A stretch of DNA of 46,131 nucleotides from Desulfovibrio sp. (GTDB lineage: Bacteria; Desulfobacterota; Desulfovibrionia; Desulfovibrionales; Desulfovibrionaceae), in contig JAFTCE010000158.1 in NCBI GenBank assembly GCA_017454855.1, positions 1 through 46,131 of the forward strand, written 5' to 3'. Positions 1 to 8,660 of the stretch are shown in pieces. Each line of letters begins with the position of its first letter. Positions within the stretch are counted from its first letter, which is position 1. Below the pieces are notes generated by a model. It did not search any database and was not told where the DNA came from. It saw only the letters and a list, made by a program, of their open reading frames with translations. The position numbers and the translations under genes are program-made.

Positions 1-1166
1 ACGTTTTCCTGCACGCCGAACATCACGCCGCTTCTATCTTCGTTTGGCGTAACGGTCAGCAGCACGCGCTTGCCGTCCTTTTTGCAGAGCCATTTTGTCT
101 TGAGCAGGGGAATCTCGGCGCGGCAGGAAGAACAGCGGCATGTACGCGCCCACAAATAGGCGACAGTAGGTTTGGCAACCCAGCGGGCATTACCTTCGTC
201 TTCAAGGTATTCCTTGGAAAAGTCGCCGTTGAGTGCATTCATGTCGGGCGTGCCGTCCTTTGATAATGGCACCGGCGCTGCTTGGCGTTTTTCGTAAGGA
301 TGGGCGTTTTTCTTGTTCCAGGGCTCAAATTCGGCATACGTAGGATAGAAATGTCCCAATTCCTTCCGGGCTTCAGCCAACACATGCCGCCCCCAAGCGC
401 GCACCTGCCAGGCAAGATCGGCCTGCATTGGCGTGTCTTGGGATTTTGTCTCACCGTCTTGAGCAGTCTCACTTCTTTTGTCGTCCAGCAGAGAACCTTG
501 CTTCTCTTGAGCATACTGCGGATGGGCACCGTGAAAATCCTTCATAAAGGATGCGTCTGTAAGGGCGAAGGAAGGGAGAGGAAGCGTCTTGCCCGCCAGC
601 TTCTGCGGGTATTCCAGCGTGGCACGCAGGATGAAGCAGGCCACGGGATTGATGTCCATGGCATAGGTTTTGCAGCCAAGGCGCATGGCTTCCAGCGGGA
701 TGGCGCCGCCGCCTGAGAAAGGATCGAGTACGCGAGGAGCGCGCCCGCCGTGCGCCTTGCGTATCTCCTCGCGGAAAAATGCCAGTTCCTTTTCCCTGCG
801 CTGCGACAATTGCTTATGGGCTTCGATGGCCTTTTTCCCGCTCTTGGGTGGCGTGCCCAGCCAGCGCGTTATGCTGCCTTCCGTTTCTTCCCTGATGCTC
901 TGCACGCCGTTCTTCTTTTCCTGCTTTACCACGGACTTCACTTCACCACCGATGCGCTGGGCTAGCTTATGGCGTGCGGCAGGGTCTTCGGGGCAGGGGA
1001 GAAGCGTGGCGAGGGCTACGGCCCGGCTGGCAGCAAGGGGACGGCGGGCCGGCCAAATATGCAGCGTGGAAAGATGCCCGTGGCGGACATTCTTTTCGTG
1101 TACGGAATCCAGTGATGTTTGCCGGAGGGGAAATTCTTCCTCGATAAGCCGCTTTGTATCTGCCAC
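1..1166 (-). CDS. DUF1156 (COG1743) adenine-specific DNA methyltransferase, partial
   Basis: The reading frame starts with GTG at 1166 and stays open to the window edge (388 codons), so the C-terminal part is missing. The start is supported by AGGAG eight bases upstream. The N-terminus reads VADTKRLIEEEFPLRQTS, followed shortly by RHGHLSTLHIWPARRPLAA, the hallmark opening of the DUF1156/COG1743 family. A methyltransferase motif I, DPFSGGGAIPLEA, follows near residue 145. Further on is a cysteine cluster, CRCSSC then LC, matching the zinc-ribbon insertion known in this family. By family knowledge these enzymes methylate adenine in DNA and sit in defence loci with helicases. The start codon directly abuts the stop of the upstream remnant ORF, suggesting translational coupling. 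The catalytic motif IV (expected as S/N-P-P-Y) is beyond the window. Family assignment is strong; the defence role is inferred from the neighbouring helicase. Confidence 0.9.
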   Translation of the reverse strand, partial: MADTKRLIEEEFPLRQTSLDSVHEKNVRHGHLSTLHIWPARRPLAASRAVALATLLPCPEDPAARHKLAQRIGGEVKSVVKQEKKNGVQSIREETEGSITRWLGTPPKSGKKAIEAHKQLSQRREKELAFFREEIRKAHGGRAPRVLDPFSGGGAIPLEAMRLGCKTYAMDINPVACFILRATLEYPQKLAGKTLPLPSFALTDASFMKDFHGAHPQYAQEKQGSLLDDKRSETAQDGETKSQDTPMQADLAWQVRAWGRHVLAEARKELGHFYPTYAEFEPWNKKNAHPYEKRQAAPVPLSKDGTPDMNALNGDFSKEYLEDEGNARWVAKPTVAYLWARTCRCSSCRAEIPLLKTKWLCKKDGKRVLLTVTPNEDRSGVMFGVQEN

Positions 1167-1375
1167 TTATGCTTCTCCTGTCTGTTCAGAGGGGCATGCT
1201 TCCTGCTCATTGGCATGGTAACGGGCCAGTACATTTCGCAGTAGTGCGACCATGTCAATTTGCCAGACAGTGTCTGGCATTTTGCATAGCTCAGGTAAAA
1301 CATACGCATGTTCTGCAAATTCGAAAGTGAAAAGCCCCTGCCAAATTCCTGTGTGAGCTTTTTCGAGAGTTCCTT
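1167..1375 (-). pseudogene. Remnant of a DUF1016 (YhcG/PDDEXK-type) gene
   Basis: The 208 bases between helicase and methyltransferase are not empty. Read from 1375 downwards the frame gives KELSKKLTQEFGRGFS, LQNMRMFYLSY and QTLSGKLTWSHY, which is the conserved N-terminal core of DUF1016/YhcG proteins. Near 1250 the similarity moves to another frame, LLRNVLARYHANEQEA, resembling the following LLR...AR....EA segment of the family, and ends at TAA 1169-1167. There is no plausible start codon or N-terminus, no C-terminal nuclease domain, and one frameshift, so I call it a decayed fragment left by deletion. It could still be read as a short peptide coupling translation to the methyltransferase. 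Confidence 0.72.
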
Positions 1376-4300
1376 TATTCTTCTCCCTGCTCTACAACTT
1401 GCTGCATCGCTATGCTGTGCCGAACTGTCGCGTTCAGGTACGATCGCATGATCAGCTTTTCAAAAGGGTTTTGCACGCGGATGAGCCTTGGCTGCGCCGT
1501 GGCGCATCCAAAAACGGCGTACAGCCAGTATTCATCGCCAAGATTCGCGGATCGGGCTACTTCATTCTGGCTCATCATGATCTGCCCGTTTCCTCCGGTT
1601 CCCTTCACTTCAATGCACTTGCGCGTGCCTTTTTCGTAAGCCAGGAGGTCGAAGCCCGGATACTCAGGCAAGTGGGCAGCGCGGGCACGGGCCGGCGTAT
1701 GCACGGCGGTGACATCGCTGAACTGACTCTCCCAGGCGATGGCTACGCGCATGGCTATGGCTTCAATGGGTGGGCAAAGCAGATCAGGGTCGAGTTCAAG
1801 GACTCGCGCTTCCGTTGCGGGCATGACAAGCGCGTAGCCAAGATTTTCTATGGCTCCAGGGGCGATAGCATCCACATTTGCCTGCAACATGCCGAGCAGT
1901 GTAGTGCATCGCTGTTGGATTTCTGTCAAACGCGTGCGTGCTTCAGCCATCTCATCCTGTAGGGCTTGATCTGCATTCTCCTGGCGGATCTGGTCACGTA
2001 TGGATTTGATCCTTGCGGCAAGGGCTGCGGATTCAAAATTCAGGCCCTGACGTATCTGTCGCTGGCGCAGCGGCAAAGCTTTTTTTTCTCTCTGCCGGAT
2101 CTGGTCGGACACGCCAATGGCTGCCTGCCGCAAGAATTCTTCAAAATCCTCGCGGATGGATGCGGAAGAACCGGCCAAGCGTCTGACGCTCGGAGTATAG
2201 GCTGTATTTCCACCATCGCCCAGAACCAGCAGTGTTTCCATCGGACAAAACGCGGTAGGCTTTCCTTCGGCATGACGAATGCAGACAAGCCGTTCATCCA
2301 AAATTTCTTCGGAATCTCCACGGCTGCGGACGACGTGAATCCTCGCCGCCTGCATAATGTACGGTTCGGTAGCCTCATAATCCAGGAAAACCGCGCCGGA
2401 CATGGCGTCGGCATGAAGGACTGCCCATGTAAGTTTACGAAGTGCTTCAAAGACAGGTTCGCCAGGATGTACCCAGATGGCAGACGGGGACGATGGGCGC
2501 AGGCTGAGCAGGGGGTCGTATTCTTTCGCCTGGCTGTTGATCGCGTCCCAGAGGACGGAATGGTCAATGTGGCATCCTGGCACGCTGCGCAGCCGGAATG
2601 CTGTCGCGGTATTGCCTTCTATCTTCAACCCCAGGAGCAAAGCGGCCTGTTCCAGCCATGCCTGCGTATATCCCGGAAGAAGACGGCGCAGATATTCCTT
2701 GTCCATATCTGCACGCAAGCGGGGAAGCTCGACCTTTACGTCGCCACCATCTCCGTAGATGATTTTTTCCTGAGACTCGATGGCCAGAATTTGTTCTTCC
2801 GTCAAGACGCCGTCGAGTTCTTCGCCCACGGCATCCATCCCTTTTCCGTTCTTCGCAGCCAGCATAGCACGGCGCATCCAATCTGTGATGGATATTTCGC
2901 TGAACACGCGGCCAATACTGTCAAAGACCTTGTCGGAATGCAGATGCCTGCGGATGGCTTCCAGCTTGTCGAGCAGCTTCTCAAGAACAGTGCCTTCGCA
3001 CGTGTTAGAAGCAACCATGTTGAGCAGAAAGACCGGATCGTGCTTTTGACCGTAACGATGGATGCGCCCCATGCGCTGCTCAAGCCGGGCGGGATTCCAC
3101 GGGATGTCATAGTTGAGCATGATCCAGCAGAATTGGAGATTCACGCCCTCGGCGGCGGCGTCGGTGCAGAGCATGATTCTGGCTCCATCGGACTTGCGGA
3201 ACAAGGCGATCTGATCCTGCCGATCTTCAAACCCAAGCCCACCATGAATGAATGCGATGCGGTCAGTATAGCCCAGGGCTTCCAAACGGTGGGACAGGAA
3301 TTCCAGCGTGTCCTTGTGTTCAGTAAAGATGAGCAGTTTTTCGTCAGTGTACTCTGGAGATTCTATGACTTCGCGCAGTTTTTCAAATTTTGATTCGCTG
3401 CCGGATTCATAAACTTCGCGGGCTTTTTTGACGAGCCCAAGCACGCAGTCCCGTTCATAGTAAAGATCCGTCAAGCTGCTAGCAACCATGTTGCCAAGGG
3501 CGTTGTTTTCTTCTTCTTCGTCCTGCTCCATACCCGGCTCTGCTTCATCTGTGGGGATAGAGTAAAGTTCAGGAGTGTTCCGTGCCCGTTCTTCCTGCTG
3601 GATCTCCATTCGCTGAAGCTGGTCTTCGGTGATCTCATTGGCTTCGATTTTTGCAATGATGCCATTGATCTTTTCCACCCTGCGTTCCATCGAACAGAGC
3701 AGTGCCCATGTGGATGAGGCAAGGCGGCGCTGAAAAACCCCAAGCGCCAGCTGCGATGCCGTGCGATTGAGAATCTGCGCCTTGTTGTAAATATACAGCA
3801 GGTAATCCGTCGTGGCATCGTAAAGTTCCCGCTCGCTTTTAGAAAGCGCGTAGCTCAGCGTGCTGGAGCAGCGCATGGGATAGAGATGTTTGCCATCCAA
3901 GGTGACCATTTCTTCCTTCGTGCGGCGGATAAAATGCTCGGCACGAGTCTCTGGTGTCGCCGATGCAAACGCCTGTGGCGTGCAAAAAAGCTGTGGTTCC
4001 AACAGGCGCCAGAGGGCAAAATAGGGATACTCTTTTCCCATGTGCGGCGTGGCAGTGAGCAGCAGCAAATGCGTGGCGTGCCACGGCAGGAGTCTCTTGG
4101 ACGGAGACGTATGCCCGTCAGCGCCGGCAATGGCCGATGCCGCCTTGTAACGTTCGGATTCTCTGATCCGCATGTCGCTGCTGCGGTTGCAGGACATCTT
4201 GTGCGCTTCGTCGAAAACGGCGAGGTCAAAAGCCGGGCCGTCGGCAAGACGCGCCATGGCGCGGGCTGCGCGTATGGTGTCGATGCTGCAGATGACAAAA

Positions 4301-4941
4301 TCATGCACGGCAAACGGATTGACGCTTTCATTGCGGATCATGGAACCGCTGACGATAGTCGCTTCAAGCTGGAAAAGGCGTGAAAGCTCGTTGCGCCAGT
4401 TACCTACCAATCCAGCGGGGGGAATGATGATGATGCGTTTGATGCGCTTGCGGGCAAGCATTTCCCTGATGTAAAGCCCGCACATGATGGTCTTGCCTGC
4501 GCCGGCATCATCAGCAAGGAGGAAGCGCAGCGGATCCTGTTTGAGCATATGGTCATATACGGCGATGCGCTGATGCGGTAAAGGATCGATGCGTGATATT
4601 TCCGTGGCAAACGCTGGATTGACGCTGTGCGCGTAGGCAAGACGTTCGGCTTCTATGGCGGCACGGACTTTTTGCGAAGTGGAAGCGAACCCCATCGCTG
4701 GAAGATGTGTCACATCGGCAGCATTAGGCGGATTTCCCTTGGCCGCATTGGCTTCCAGTTCAACAAGCTTTTCCCATATGAGTCTGGATGGCTTTGCCTT
4801 GCCATTTTCCCACCTGTTGACAGTAGGAAATGCGACGCCAAGCGTGTTCGCAAGTTGCTGTTGGGTCATGCCAAGAATGTTCTTGCGCATTTGCCTGATG
4901 GATGCGGCATAGCTTTTTTCGTCGAGTATGGATTTTGCCAT
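1375..4941 (-). CDS. XRE-HTH / SNF2 helicase / DUF3883 protein
   Basis: 1188 residues from ATG 4941, preceded by GGAAGG six bases upstream; an in-frame extension to 5013 has no ribosome site and overlaps the promoter. Domains: an XRE-like helix-turn-helix at about residues 15-60 (TQQQLANTLGVAFPTVNRWE); SNF2-type helicase with Walker A LLADDAGAGKT, Walker B VFDEAHK, and C-terminal helicase motifs DAAAEGVNLQ and RMGRIHRYGQ; then a long unassigned region; and a C-terminal DUF3883 domain (about 1090-1165) with GFDLLAY and IEVKG. DUF3883 belongs to the PD-(D/E)xK-like fold group, so the D and E-x-K could form a nuclease-like site. SNF2-DUF3883 proteins are known partners of DUF1156 methyltransferases in defence islands. 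The HTH fused to the helicase is unusual and may let it bind its own promoter. Function as a DNA translocase in restriction is inferred. Confidence 0.9.
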   Translation of the reverse strand: MAKSILDEKSYAASIRQMRKNILGMTQQQLANTLGVAFPTVNRWENGKAKPSRLIWEKLVELEANAAKGNPPNAADVTHLPAMGFASTSQKVRAAIEAERLAYAHSVNPAFATEISRIDPLPHQRIAVYDHMLKQDPLRFLLADDAGAGKTIMCGLYIREMLARKRIKRIIIIPPAGLVGNWRNELSRLFQLEATIVSGSMIRNESVNPFAVHDFVICSIDTIRAARAMARLADGPAFDLAVFDEAHKMSCNRSSDMRIRESERYKAASAIAGADGHTSPSKRLLPWHATHLLLLTATPHMGKEYPYFALWRLLEPQLFCTPQAFASATPETRAEHFIRRTKEEMVTLDGKHLYPMRCSSTLSYALSKSERELYDATTDYLLYIYNKAQILNRTASQLALGVFQRRLASSTWALLCSMERRVEKINGIIAKIEANEITEDQLQRMEIQQEERARNTPELYSIPTDEAEPGMEQDEEEENNALGNMVASSLTDLYYERDCVLGLVKKAREVYESGSESKFEKLREVIESPEYTDEKLLIFTEHKDTLEFLSHRLEALGYTDRIAFIHGGLGFEDRQDQIALFRKSDGARIMLCTDAAAEGVNLQFCWIMLNYDIPWNPARLEQRMGRIHRYGQKHDPVFLLNMVASNTCEGTVLEKLLDKLEAIRRHLHSDKVFDSIGRVFSEISITDWMRRAMLAAKNGKGMDAVGEELDGVLTEEQILAIESQEKIIYGDGGDVKVELPRLRADMDKEYLRRLLPGYTQAWLEQAALLLGLKIEGNTATAFRLRSVPGCHIDHSVLWDAINSQAKEYDPLLSLRPSSPSAIWVHPGEPVFEALRKLTWAVLHADAMSGAVFLDYEATEPYIMQAARIHVVRSRGDSEEILDERLVCIRHAEGKPTAFCPMETLLVLGDGGNTAYTPSVRRLAGSSASIREDFEEFLRQAAIGVSDQIRQREKKALPLRQRQIRQGLNFESAALAARIKSIRDQIRQENADQALQDEMAEARTRLTEIQQRCTTLLGMLQANVDAIAPGAIENLGYALVMPATEARVLELDPDLLCPPIEAIAMRVAIAWESQFSDVTAVHTPARARAAHLPEYPGFDLLAYEKGTRKCIEVKGTGGNGQIMMSQNEVARSANLGDEYWLYAVFGCATAQPRLIRVQNPFEKLIMRSYLNATVRHSIAMQQVVEQGEE

Positions 4942-4997
4942 TGGAGCCTTCCAAAGAATATTTGTGGACGGATGCCGTCGTATCCTTGCACCTTCAT

Positions 4998-5026
4998 CAT
5001 ATATATAATACACTATATACCGTCAA
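4998..5026 (-). promoter_or_regulatory. Candidate promoter of the helicase operon
   Basis: On the minus strand TTGACG (5026-5021) and TATATG (5003-4998) are separated by 17 bases in a strongly AT-rich stretch, 57 bases upstream of the helicase start. The -35 fits sigma-70 well, the -10 only at four of six positions. Confidence 0.45.
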
Positions 5027-5048
5027 TACATACAATATTTGGTATATA
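5014..5048. repeat. Inverted repeat at the helicase promoter, possible operator
   Basis: TATATACC (5014-5021) and GGTATATA (5041-5048) are perfect inverted arms with a 19-base spacer. The left arm touches the -35 box of the candidate helicase promoter. Because the helicase has an N-terminal XRE HTH, autoregulation through this site is a reasonable but untested idea. Confidence 0.4.
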
Positions 5049-5385
5049 AAAAACAAAAAAAGGCTATGATAACAAGATATTATAATTTTTTTGTATTTAT
5101 CGTTTTTAAGGGAAAATGTGGCTAGAGCAGCCTGCCGTGGAACAAAGTACGATCGAACATCGACAACACCTTGAATAACAACACGGGAAGCATCCTTATG
5201 TATTCTGCACTCGATGCACTCGTGGTCGATGCGCAATAGTCGACGTTGCTCCCGCCGTCCTTGTATCCACATGCGCGAACACAGAGTCCAACGTGAAGTG
5301 GGACTTTTGACATGCAAAAACGGAATCGGGCCTTGACATTTCGGCGGTACTGAGGCAAAAGAAATTCTCTTTGTGGAGGTTTGAC
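5049..5385. other. Intergenic region before rplU, no gene seen
   Basis: No convincing ORF or RNA gene. Two TTGACA boxes (5307-5312 and 5333-5338) precede rplU on the plus strand, but neither has a good -10 at normal spacing, so the rplU promoter cannot be fixed. This stretch is the boundary between the accessory helicase locus and the conserved ribosomal-protein operon; I saw no attachment site or tRNA. Confidence 0.5.
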
Positions 5386-5697
5386 ATGTACGCGATTATC
5401 GAGACCGGCAGTAAACAGTATCGCATCGAAGAAGGTTCCAAGATCGTTGTGGAAAAGCTTGCATGCGAGGCTGGCAGTGAAATAACCCTGGACAGGGTAC
5501 TCATGTTGGGTGGGCCTGAATGCAGGGTCGGTACGCCCTATCTTCCCGGCGTTGCCGTTACGGCTGAGGTGGTGGAACACGGACGGGGGCCAAAAATCAA
5601 GGTATTCAAACGCTGGCGTCGCAACGATTCCCGCAAGTTGCGTGGACACCGGCAGGAGAACACCACACTTCTCGTCAAAAATATCAACCTTGGATAG
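5386..5697 (+). CDS. rplU: 50S ribosomal protein L21
   Basis: 103 residues beginning MYAIIETGSKQYRIEEGSKI, the typical L21 N-terminus; the C-terminal basic KRWRRNDSRKLRGHRQ segment is the rRNA-binding part. ATG 5386 is chosen over an upstream in-frame TTG because GGAGG lies eight bases before it and because all L21 proteins start at this point. L21 binds 23S rRNA in the large subunit. It is the first gene of the widespread rplU-rpmA-obgE group. Confidence 0.97.
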   Translation: MYAIIETGSKQYRIEEGSKIVVEKLACEAGSEITLDRVLMLGGPECRVGTPYLPGVAVTAEVVEHGRGPKIKVFKRWRRNDSRKLRGHRQENTTLLVKNINLG

Positions 5698-5821
5698 AAC
5701 GTACTCGTGTATCTGCTCCAGGAAGCCGGACAGCCTTTGCCCTCTGCTCCTGAGAGAAAATTGATCATGCCACCGAACGGACTGCATATGCCCTGATGGG
5801 CTGTGTCTGAAGGAGAATCCA

Positions 5822-6094
5822 ATGGCTCATAAAAAAGCAGGCGGCTCTTCACGCAATGGCCGCGACAGCGCTGGTCAACGCCGTGGCGTCAAGCGCTTTG
5901 GCGGTCAGCATGTGCTGGCAGGGAACATTCTCGTGCGCCAGCTGGGCACTACCGTCTATCCAGGACTCAATGTGGGCATGGGCAGGGATTTTACCCTCTT
6001 TGCCAAGGTTGACGGTGTTGTGCGCTTTGAAAAATACCACCGCAAGCGCCGCGAACTGACGCGCGTGCATGTGGATGCGGCGAGCGCCGACTGA
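5822..6094 (+). CDS. rpmA: 50S ribosomal protein L27
   Basis: 90 residues starting [16 protein letters not shown], with the conserved GVKRFGGQ and NILVRQ segments of L27, which reaches towards the peptidyl-transferase centre. The N-terminus begins directly with the mature AHKKAGG form, with no cleavable extension of the kind found in Firmicutes. GGAG lies six bases before ATG. It is 124 bases after rplU and is followed by a terminator-like hairpin before obgE. Confidence 0.97.
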   Translation: MAHKKAGGSSRNGRDSAGQRRGVKRFGGQHVLAGNILVRQLGTTVYPGLNVGMGRDFTLFAKVDGVVRFEKYHRKRRELTRVHVDAASAD

Positions 6095-6119
6095 GTGCGT
6101 TTGCGAGGATGTCCGCATA

Positions 6120-6150
6120 GGGAAGAAGCCTTGGGTTTCTTCCCTTTTGT
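6120..6150 (+). terminator. Rho-independent terminator after rpmA
   Basis: GGGAAGAA (6120-6127) pairs perfectly with TTCTTCCC (6137-6144) around a nine-base loop and is followed by TTTTGTTGTTT. It should separate the abundant rplU-rpmA transcript from obgE, perhaps incompletely. Confidence 0.7.
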
Positions 6151-6176
6151 TGTTTCGGCGGTGAAGAGGATCGTGC

Positions 6177-7277
6177 ATGCGATTTGTGGATGAAGCTCGT
6201 ATCCAAGTGTGCGCTGGCAAGGGCGGACGGGGATGCCTTTCTTTTCGGCGGGAAAAATTTGTTCCGCGCGGTGGTCCTGACGGGGGCAATGGCGGCGACG
6301 GCGGGTCTGTGCTGCTCAAGGCAGACGGACGTCTGCTTTCATTGTACGATTTTCGTCTCAAGAGGCTGTACGAAGCTCAGGATGGTCGTCCTGGGCAAGG
6401 AAGTCAGCGCGACGGGCGCAAGGGCGAAGACATGGTCTTGCACCTGCCCTGCGGCACCTTGGTCTTTGGGTTCGGCCCCAAGGGGGAAGAGCTGTTGGCC
6501 GACCTCAATGCTCCTGATGCCGAAGTTTTGGTGGCCAGAGGGGGGCGCGGCGGCAAGGGCAATGCTTTTTTCAAGTCGGCCACGCAGCGCGCACCGCGTT
6601 TTGCCCAACCGGGGGAGCCTGGCGAGGAAAAGGATTTGCGTCTGGAGTTGAAAATTCTGGCCGACGCGGGGCTTGTGGGGCTGCCCAATGCCGGCAAGTC
6701 AACGTTTATTTCTCGCGTCTCTGCTGCCCGTCCCAGGATTGCGTCCTATCCGTTCACGACCTTGACGCCCAATCTCGGCGTGATGATTCACTCTGTGGAT
6801 GTGGACAGACGCATGGTCATTGCCGATATCCCTGGTCTCATTGAGGGCGCCCACCAAGGGCAGGGGCTGGGCTTGCGCTTCCTTAGGCATGTGGAACGTA
6901 CACGTTTTCTCGTGCATATTTTGAGCATGGAAGACGTGTCTGATGACGATCCCTGGGCCGGTTTTGCGCTCATTAACGAGGAATTGCGCTGTTTCGACCC
7001 CGATCTAGCGGCAAGGCGGCAGATCGAAGTGGTGAACAAAATTGATCTGGCCGAACCCGAACGCCTAGCGCGTTTGCGTGCCAGGGCCGAGGCCGAAGGA
7101 CGGCGGGTTTTTTTTGTCAGTGCGCGCGACGGTCTGGGCTTGGAGCCGCTTCTGGAGGAGATGTGGAACGCGTGCGAGGCATGCGGCCCGCATGCCCCGT
7201 CTGCGCGTCCCGCTGTGGAACAGACAGCTGCGGTCGAAGAGTTCCCTGACATCGAAGTGTTCTACGTCCGCGAGTAG
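6177..7277 (+). CDS. obgE: GTPase ObgE/CgtA
   Basis: 366 residues. The N-terminal glycine-rich Obg fold (about 1-158) starts MRFVDEARIQVCAGKGGRG and contains RGGPDGGNGGDGG. The G domain follows, with G1 GLPNAGKST, the DIPG G3 motif, and G4 NKID. Obg is an essential GTPase acting in late assembly of the 50S subunit, which fits its place after two 50S protein genes. The C-terminal tail after the G domain is short (EFPDIEVFYVRE). The start ATG has an AGAGGA sequence about ten bases upstream. Confidence 0.96.
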   Translation: MRFVDEARIQVCAGKGGRGCLSFRREKFVPRGGPDGGNGGDGGSVLLKADGRLLSLYDFRLKRLYEAQDGRPGQGSQRDGRKGEDMVLHLPCGTLVFGFGPKGEELLADLNAPDAEVLVARGGRGGKGNAFFKSATQRAPRFAQPGEPGEEKDLRLELKILADAGLVGLPNAGKSTFISRVSAARPRIASYPFTTLTPNLGVMIHSVDVDRRMVIADIPGLIEGAHQGQGLGLRFLRHVERTRFLVHILSMEDVSDDDPWAGFALINEELRCFDPDLAARRQIEVVNKIDLAEPERLARLRARAEAEGRRVFFVSARDGLGLEPLLEEMWNACEACGPHAPSARPAVEQTAAVEEFPDIEVFYVRE

Positions 7278-7294
7278 CGCGTTGAGGTGCGGAT

Positions 7295-8497
7295 ATGCCG
7301 AAGGATGACTGGCGTCACGAGAGGGCAGCCTGCCTGGCTCAGTCCCGATTGCTCCTTGTGAAGGTGGGCAGCGCAGTGTTGAGCGGGCCGAGCGGGCTTG
7401 ATGCCGCCGTGATGGAGGGGCTGGCGACCCAATTGACCCTTTTGCGCTATATTGGCGGTGAGCAGCGCAGTCTGGTGCTGGTTTCTTCCGGCGCCGTGGC
7501 CGCTGGCCGTGCTGTACTTAAGGCTGGCGGGCGCAATGTGGAAAACACTGGCCTGGCGGCGCGGCAGGCAGCGGCCGCCGTGGGGCAGGGCCAGCTCATG
7601 CGCGCCTGGGACAGGGCCTTGCGTCCGCACAACATGCCCACGGCCCAGGTGCTGCTGACCAGGGATGATTTGCGTGCCCGGCAGCGCTATCTCAATGTCC
7701 GCAACACCTTTGCCGAGCTGCTGCAATGGGGAGTTCTGCCCATTGTCAATGAAAACGATACCGTCTCGGTCAGCGAACTCAGGTTTGGGGACAATGATTG
7801 TCTGGCCAGTCTCCTGCTGAATCTTATTGGCGCTGACGTCTTCATCAACCTGACATCGGCCCAGGGCGTCCTGGACGGTAATCCGCAGAAGAATGCCGAG
7901 GCCAGGGTCATGCCCTGCATTGAGGACGTGGATAGGCTGGATCTGGCCCAGCTCTGCGGCGGTAAGACCACTGTGGGTACGGGCGGCATGTATTCCAAGC
8001 TCCTGGCAGCACGGCGCGCCGCGCAGATTGGCGTACCCACGTTGATTTTGCCCGGACGAGAGCCGCAGGTCATGCTGCGGGCCTTTGCCGCCGCCGGACT
8101 CAATGCCCTGTCAGCAGAACTGGAGCCTTTCAATGGCGGCACTTGGGTGCGTCCCGCCCGACATACCATCCCTCGCCGTAAGTTCTGGCTGGCCTATCAG
8201 TCCGAGCCAGGGGGCGTGCTGCAGGTGGATGCGGGTGCAGCCAAGGCCCTGCTGGAACAGGGCGGGAGTCTGCTGCCAGGCGGCGTGCGTGGCGTCGAGG
8301 GCAGTTTTCAAGCCGGAGCCTTGGTGCGCGTGGACTTCGACGGACAGGCCCTTGGTGTGGGCCTGAGCAACTATGGCACAGCGGTACTGAAAAAAATCAT
8401 GGGCCGCAAGCGCCATGAAGTGGCCGCCATCCTCGGCGATGCGCACTATCCCGAAGTTATCCACCGCGACAATCTGCTCTTGCACGCGGTCGTGTGA
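7295..8497 (+). CDS. proB: Glutamate 5-kinase with PUA domain
   Basis: 400 residues. It phosphorylates glutamate with ATP as the first step of proline synthesis. The amino-acid kinase domain (about 12-260) shows LVKVGSAVLSG near the N-terminus, VSSGAVAAGR, PIVNENDTVS, RFGDNDCLAS and VGTGGMYSK. The C-terminal PUA domain (about 285-370) contains GGVLQVDAGAAKALL and RVDFDGQALGVGLSNY. It begins 17 bases after obgE; this obgE-proB linkage is common in delta-proteobacteria. The length is slightly above the usual 370 because of the C-terminal tail. Confidence 0.95.
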   Translation: MPKDDWRHERAACLAQSRLLLVKVGSAVLSGPSGLDAAVMEGLATQLTLLRYIGGEQRSLVLVSSGAVAAGRAVLKAGGRNVENTGLAARQAAAAVGQGQLMRAWDRALRPHNMPTAQVLLTRDDLRARQRYLNVRNTFAELLQWGVLPIVNENDTVSVSELRFGDNDCLASLLLNLIGADVFINLTSAQGVLDGNPQKNAEARVMPCIEDVDRLDLAQLCGGKTTVGTGGMYSKLLAARRAAQIGVPTLILPGREPQVMLRAFAAAGLNALSAELEPFNGGTWVRPARHTIPRRKFWLAYQSEPGGVLQVDAGAAKALLEQGGSLLPGGVRGVEGSFQAGALVRVDFDGQALGVGLSNYGTAVLKKIMGRKRHEVAAILGDAHYPEVIHRDNLLLHAVV

Positions 8498-8660
8498 CAG
8501 CGGCGCTTTTGCCTACGGATGTCCGTGCTGGAATACTTGCAAGAATGGCGTCCAGCGTATATAGAGAATTTTTGTCATTGTCTGTACGGAATGTTCTTGG
8601 CTCGCGGCGGCAAGCGCCGTCCGCCTTGTTGTCCATCCACACACCCCCTGGAGGTGCGTT

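Noticed and set aside
282..1221. Plus-strand ORFs over the left end
   Set aside because: They are antisense to the DUF1156 methyltransferase, whose motifs are clear on the minus strand.
1966..3393. 475-codon ORF on the plus strand
   Set aside because: It lies antisense inside the SNF2 helicase gene, shows no domain pattern, and has no ribosome site.
5122..5787. 221-codon minus-strand ORF before and over rplU
   Set aside because: Half of it is antisense to rplU and the other half has no protein character.
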